Shown here: positions 59,827 through 64,000 of the stretch, piece by piece
Layout of the letters: the number at the start of each line of letters is the position of its first letter
Position numbering within the stretch: the first letter of the stretch is position 1
DNA from: Culex pipiens pallens
Lineage: Eukaryota; Arthropoda; Insecta; Diptera; Culicidae
Assembly (NCBI RefSeq): GCF_016801865.2
Contig: NC_068937.1
Coordinates: 14,007,605-14,071,604 of the forward strand
DNA length: 64,000 nt
Direction of reading: 5' to 3'
Translations under genes and position numbers: made by a program
The notes under the pieces: generated by a model
Databases searched by the model: none
Told to the model about the DNA's origin: nothing
Seen by the model: only the letters and a program-made list of their open reading frames with translations

Positions 59827-61413
59827 CACAGTGGTCCAGATCGCAAAATTAAGTGGAAAATGGATTTTCCGAAAAATGGTGACGTTTTGGAGCTTTGGTG
59901 TCTTCAGAAGAGTTGTTGCAAATGGAAAGGGGCAACTTTTGGTTTGGTTCAAAATTAGGGTGGTTCACGATTAGGGTGATTTTGAAAATCTAACTTTTCA
60001 GGAATATTTTTGGGAATTTTTTTGTCTTCTAGAAAGTTGTTGGGCTTGCCAATCCAAGCAACTTTGTCCAAGACACCAAAATTTTATCTCGTAATCTACG
60101 CCTTCTATGACCAAATTTATAAAAAGCATCTGAGCAAACCTTCAAAAATCAGTTTTTTGAACGTGGCAATTCAGGGTTAACTTTTAGAGAAAAGTGATAT
60201 TCGGAGCACTTTTAGAGCTCTACAAAACAAACATTTTCATTTTTTGACATGTCAATTTGGACTTAAGGGTCAAAAGTTACAGCCATTTTAAGGTAAAAAA
60301 GATGCAAATTTAAAACTTAAATATCTCAAAATGGCGCAAGCCAAATTTTAAGCACTAGGTTGCATTTGAAAGAAGAGATCTAGCACTACAGACGCTGAAA
60401 AAATCTCAGGGGTGTTTTTCTTTAAACTTGAGATATCTTCATTTGAAAAAGTCTAATTTTCAAGGGAAAACCATATGGGACCACCCTAACGAAATTCGAA
60501 AATTGTCCAAATATATGTTTTTCCATGTAATTTTGCCCGCTGAATCTGAATCTGCCCTCAGAATTGAGCCAAAATGTCAACAAATCGATTTTTGGTCATA
60601 TTTTGGGTTTCCATGTAAAATTATCATTTAAACCCAAAATATGACCAAAAATCGATTTGTTGACATTTTGGCTCAATTCTGAGGGCAGATTCAGATTCAG
60701 CGGGCAAAATTACATGGAAAAACATATATTTGGACAATTTTCGAATTTCGTTAGGGTGGTCCCATATGGTTTTCCCTTGAAAATTAGACTTTTTCAAATG
60801 AAGATATCTCAAGTTTAAAGAAAAACACCCCTGAGATTTTTTCAGCGTTTGTAGTGCTAGATCTCTTCTTTCAAATGCAACCTAGTGCTTAAAATTTGGC
60901 TTGCGCCATTTTGAGATATTTAAGTTTTAAATTTGCATCTTTTTTACCTTAAAATGGCTGTAACTTTTGACCCTTAAGTCCAAATTGACATGTCAAAAAA
61001 TGAAAATGTTTGTTTTGTAGAGCTCTAAAAGTGCTCCGAATATCACTTTTCTCTAAAAGTTAACCCTGAATTGCCACGTTCAAAAAACTGATTTTTGAAG
61101 GTTTGCTCAGATGCTTTTTATAAATTTGGTCATAGAAGGCGTAGATTACGAGATAAAATTTTGGTGTCTTCGACAAAGTTGCTTGGATTGGCAAGCCCAT
61201 CAACTTTCTAGAAGACAAAAAAATTCCCAAAAATATTCCTGAAAAGTTAGATTTTCAAAATCACCCTAATCGTGAACCACCCTAATTTTGAACCAAACCA
61301 AAAGTTGCCCCTTTCCATTTGCAACAACTCTTCTGAAGACACCAAAGCTCCAAAACGTCACCATTTTTCGGAAAATCCATTTTCCACTTAATTTTGCGAT
61401 CTGGACCACTGTG
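59827..61413. repeat. long near-perfect inverted repeat (784-bp arms, 19-bp spacer)
   Basis: The left arm 59827-60610 (starting cacagtggtccagatcgc) is the reverse complement of the right arm 60630-61413 with only a few single-base differences and no indel: the arms have equal length. Three differences seen by eye are ctacagacg/ctacaaacg, gttgttggg/gttgatggg and gtccaagac/gtcgaagac. The spacer is ccatgtaaaattatcattt. The two 60-odd-residue ORFs at the centre are mirror copies and not genes. Confidence 0.95.
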
Positions 61414-62000
61414 AATTGTTTGTTTTTTGGAATATATATATATAAGATGTGAAACTATCTACTCGTAATTTAAATTCCAATCAGAAATACATTTTTTAAG
61501 TATTTAAACTGGATATTGTAAAAATCTCTCATGTTTCTGTTATTATTGTGTTAAAGAAAATTATTAAGGTACATTTTAAATAAATAAAGCATTGACAGGG
61601 ATAGTTAGTTGTCAAACGATGAGGAAGTTATGGTTTTGTAAATATAAAAAGGTCTTGCATTGGAAAGAAACATTGTCATTAAGTTTTCTCATACATGGTT
61701 GTACAAGTATGATTATTTAATTTCTGGAAACAAAGTACATACAAATTTTAGTTTTCAAAAAAACCTACTCATGAAACTCGAATAAATTTTAAATATTTGC
61801 ATGCTTTAAATTCAACTTTAATTATAATAAAATATGCAACAAATATGTTGTTATTTGCTTTAAATTTGATACTGCACAATTTTAAATATTTATAGAATTT
61901 ACAACATTTAAAAAAAATAATGCAACTATTTGATTATAGAAAAAACTAAAACAAAATTATTATTTTTTTCCGTTTTCTAGAAAATGACATTTTCAATTTA

Positions 62001-62381
62001 CAGTAGTTATTCGGTAACTGGGCTGAAAACGTAGCCCAGTCACCGAATTCTGTTCGCTAATTGGGCTGAACGAAAAATAACGAGGGGACTACCGATGCAT
62101 AATATTTGTTTGATGAAATATAAAAATAAAAGTTACTCAAATTTATTTACAATGATTACTTTTCATATTTCCTTAAATGTGACTTGAAATTACATAAAAG
62201 TTTGAAAAAAGTTTTTTTATTTGCTGAACATAATTTTTGCATCCATTAACCCCTCGGTGATTTCGGTTTGTTTTGGTTTTTTGACGTATGACTGCTTTTT
62301 AACTGGGCTGCGGTCCAGTTATCGAGCGCCCAGTTAAAAAGCAGCCCAGTTTAACAACGCCCAGTTACCGTACAAGTACTG
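62001..62381. mobile_element. Tc1/mariner- or pogo-like MITE in the left arm
   Basis: The left end cagtagttattcggtaactg and the right end cagttaccgtacaagtactg are inverted repeats with TA on both sides. The uninserted site is preserved in the other arm (minus strand near 62730: tcaatttatttagcc), which has a single TA. Further gggctg / cagccc inverted motifs lie inside. Confidence 0.85.
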
Positions 62382-62809
62382 TATTTAGCCTTAAAAAAAT
62401 ATTTATATGAGATTTAGAAAATAAAAGACTTTCTCAGAAACAAAAAAAAAACTTCAGAAAATATCATAAAACTGTTCTTTCCGTGGGTTTTTGATCCCAC
62501 AAAAAAAATTACTGCTTTAATTTTTGTTTAGGTCATAACACCTTAAAAGAACAAAATTTACAACAGTTAAAAAATTCTTTGTGTGATTTTTTGGTTTTTT
62601 TTGTGAACCGCCAGAGATTAAATGAACAACCAACGAAAAAAACAGTCCTATGATATTTTCTGAAGTTTTTTGTTTCTGGGAAAGTCTATTTTTTATAAAT
62701 CTCATATAAATATTTGTTTAGGCTAAATAAATTGAAGATGTCATTTTCTAGAAAACGGAAAAAATAATAATTTTGTTGTAGTTTTTCTATTTCAAAATAG
62801 TTGCAATAA

Positions 62810-63277
62810 GGCTGGTACAAATATTTTTTAAAGTTTTTGTCACCCCCCCCCCCCCTTCAAAATTGGCCCGAAAAATCAGGGGGCAAAAAAAAAATTTTTA
62901 CAATAAACTTCAAAATTTCAATGAAAATTCAAGTGCAACCAGCTGAAATCAAATTAAAATACATTCTCCTGCGTTTAAAATCATTTTTAGCATGTATGGG
63001 TTTATTAAAAAATGTTAAGATTTTTTGAAAATTTTCGATGCAAAATCTTTTTTTTCGATACAATTTTTGTTTTTGTCAGATCTTAGATTTTTTGAAAACT
63101 AATGATTGCAAAACAACTGAACTAGTGTTAAATGCATTTTAAAACACTTTTTTCATTTAAATTTGAAGACTATGGCTTGTTATTTAAATTTTTATATTTT
63201 TTTATTTTTTTGCCCCCCCCCCCTTGACCTCGGCCAGGGCCGAGGGACAAAAACTTTTTTAAATATTTGCATCGGCC
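62810..63277. mobile_element. polyC hairpin MITE in the right arm
   Basis: The left end ggctggtacaaatattttt with aaagtttttgtc is mirrored by gacaaaaacttttttaaata and tttgcatcggcc, with taa on both sides. C runs lie inside each end (near 62843 and 63213). A related copy in opposite orientation is at 45355. Confidence 0.8.
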
Positions 63278-63606
63278 TAATTGATTTTTCAAAAATGTTG
63301 TAAATACTATAAATATTTAAAATTGTGCAGAAACAAAATTTAAAGCAAATAACAACATATTTGTTTCATGTTGCATATAACATAGCTTATCAAATTGTGG
63401 AATAAGCAAAATTACACTTATAAAGATGTAATTTTTACACATTGATAAATATAATTAAACACATTATTTCTGACAAAAAAAACTGTCAAAATCCCTAGAT
63501 GTAATATCGTCAAGATTTTTTCTACAGGTTAGGAAAAATCAGGAGTGAACCAAACAGTGTATTCCGTTCACTTCAGCAGTGTCACAAAATGACACTTTCT
63601 ACTCAC

Positions 63607-63848
63607 ATGCTGATCCCGCACACCCGCCTTCTCCAGGAACGGCTTCAGCGTGTCCTCCTCGCCGCTCAGATCGAACCCGCTGGTAGGACTCCACCCAACA
63701 TGCGTCACGTGCTTAAAGTTCGACGGCATCCCAATGTCCTCCTTGCGCAGCCTGCCCTTGGCCTTATTCTTGGTGGGCCGCTGGTGGGGCGTCATCGCCG
63801 CTGCCGCCGCCGGTTGCTGCGGGAAAGCGGCCGCCGTCGGGGCACCAA
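63607..63848 (-). CDS. WASp: WASP homologue exon: basic region and CRIB motif
   Basis: Minus-strand acceptor tttcttcattag and donor cagcat|gtgagt bound 242 nt. The first two bases complete a codon split with the upstream exon (t|tt, Phe). The exon then encodes GAPTAAAFPQQP, an alanine run, a lysine/arginine-rich segment (KNKAKGRLRK) that should bind PIP2, and the CRIB motif IGMPSNFKHVTHVGW (I-x-x-P-x2-F-x-H-x2-H-V-G), then SGFDL and LEKAGVRDQH. CRIB binds GTP-loaded Cdc42. It joins LKDRETREF of the next exon across an 8.6-kb intron in phase 0. Confidence 0.96.
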
Positions 63849-63930
63849 CTAATGAAGAAATCGTTCAAAGAAAGGGAAATGTTAGTGGGATTTTCTTTTT
63901 TTTTCGAATTTTGGGGAAGTTTGTACTTAC

Positions 63931-64000
63931 AGGAAGGCTTGTGCCGCAGAGTGACAGTATTGTCAAAGGCATTATTTTGGTTCGACACTGGTGGGGGTCG
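63931..64000 (-). CDS. WASp: WASP homologue exon, cut by the window edge
   Basis: The donor is ccttcct|gtaagt on the minus strand. The open frame runs to the window edge and reads RPPPVSNQNNAFDNTVTLRH then KPS, ending in one base that completes the Phe codon of the next exon. This is the linker between the WH1/EVH1 domain and the basic region. The WH1 domain itself (about 130-150 residues in the family) must lie beyond position 64000. An 82-nt intron separates it from the CRIB exon. Confidence 0.85.

Larger units (their letters stand above)
61831..63378. repeat. second, older inverted duplication with one insertion in each arm
   Basis: The left arm (about 61831-62520) and right arm (about 62560-63378) share, in reverse order, tatgcaac, ttgttatttgctttaaattt, ctagaaaatgacat, tttatatgagattta and cagaaaatatcata. 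Each arm carries a transposon that the other lacks (62001-62381 and 62810-63277). Confidence 0.85.
54969..63606 (-). other. 8.6-kb WASp intron
   Basis: Non-coding. From 55020 to 56440 it is mixed AT-rich sequence, including a foldback-like patch near 55550-55740. Then come 8-base-unit arrays, a TIR element, and from 59.8 kb two inverted duplications. 58000-59200 holds repeat relics with gcagaatgggccacc and ggcccattctaccccac. Confidence 0.8.

Noticed and set aside
60428..60812. Two matching 62-67-codon ORFs on opposite strands
   Set aside because: The same sequence read in the two arms of the palindrome; no recognisable domain.

Overview
This is a piece of an insect nuclear genome, most probably a culicine mosquito (the genus Culex is my inference). 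It carries two conserved animal genes that face each other, in a sea of AT-rich introns, short inverted-repeat transposons (MITEs) and simple-sequence arrays. Exons are GC-rich with GC-rich third codon positions; introns and spacers are very AT-rich. A 100-base assembly gap lies at 25379-25478.

The plus-strand gene is armadillo (arm, beta-catenin), the core protein of adherens junctions and the Wnt/Wingless transcriptional co-activator. Five coding exons are resolved: 20346-21982, 29994-30197, 30284-30556, 34722-34815 and 42154-42419. They join in frame to give 824 residues, from the phosphodegron through twelve armadillo repeats to the C-terminal transactivation tail. The first coding bases lie further 5' and are not firmly located. 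The 3' end of the gene has two built-in routes to a shortened C terminus: skipping of the 94-nt exon, and an in-frame alternative terminal exon at 35005.

The minus-strand gene is a WASP/N-WASP homologue (WASp), which links Cdc42 to Arp2/3-driven actin assembly. Six exons (63931 to beyond 64000, 63607-63848, 54813-54968, 54560-54757, 54326-54487, 50047-50349) give 376 residues. They cover the CRIB/GTPase-binding domain, a proline-rich region, two WH2 motifs, the central helix and the acidic tail. The N-terminal WH1 domain lies beyond the window edge. arm and WASp converge, with their 3' ends about 7.6 kb apart.

Layout: 1-20345 is sequence upstream of the main arm exon (a 5' intron, or flank plus intron), holding many MITEs, a 3.6-kb minisatellite near 14.9-18.6 kb broken by three transposons, and several GC-richer islands that may hold 5' exons or enhancers. 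21983-29993 is a degenerate AT-rich intron with a (TA)n tract, the gap, a hAT-like element and a retroposon with a 17-bp target duplication. 30557-34721 ends in a 9-bp-motif minisatellite. 34816-42153 holds an antisense ORF1-only retroelement and a 1.34-kb insertion with a perfect 22-bp target duplication. 42420-50046 is 3' UTRs and spacer, with a second minisatellite complementary to the first. The WASp introns hold a nested hAT-like element, 8-bp-unit arrays, and two large inverted duplications, one of them a nearly perfect 784-bp-arm palindrome.

I found no CRISPR array, rRNA, functional tRNA, reverse transcriptase or transposase gene. The most unusual structures are the inverted duplications in the large WASp intron and the alternative arm C termini.
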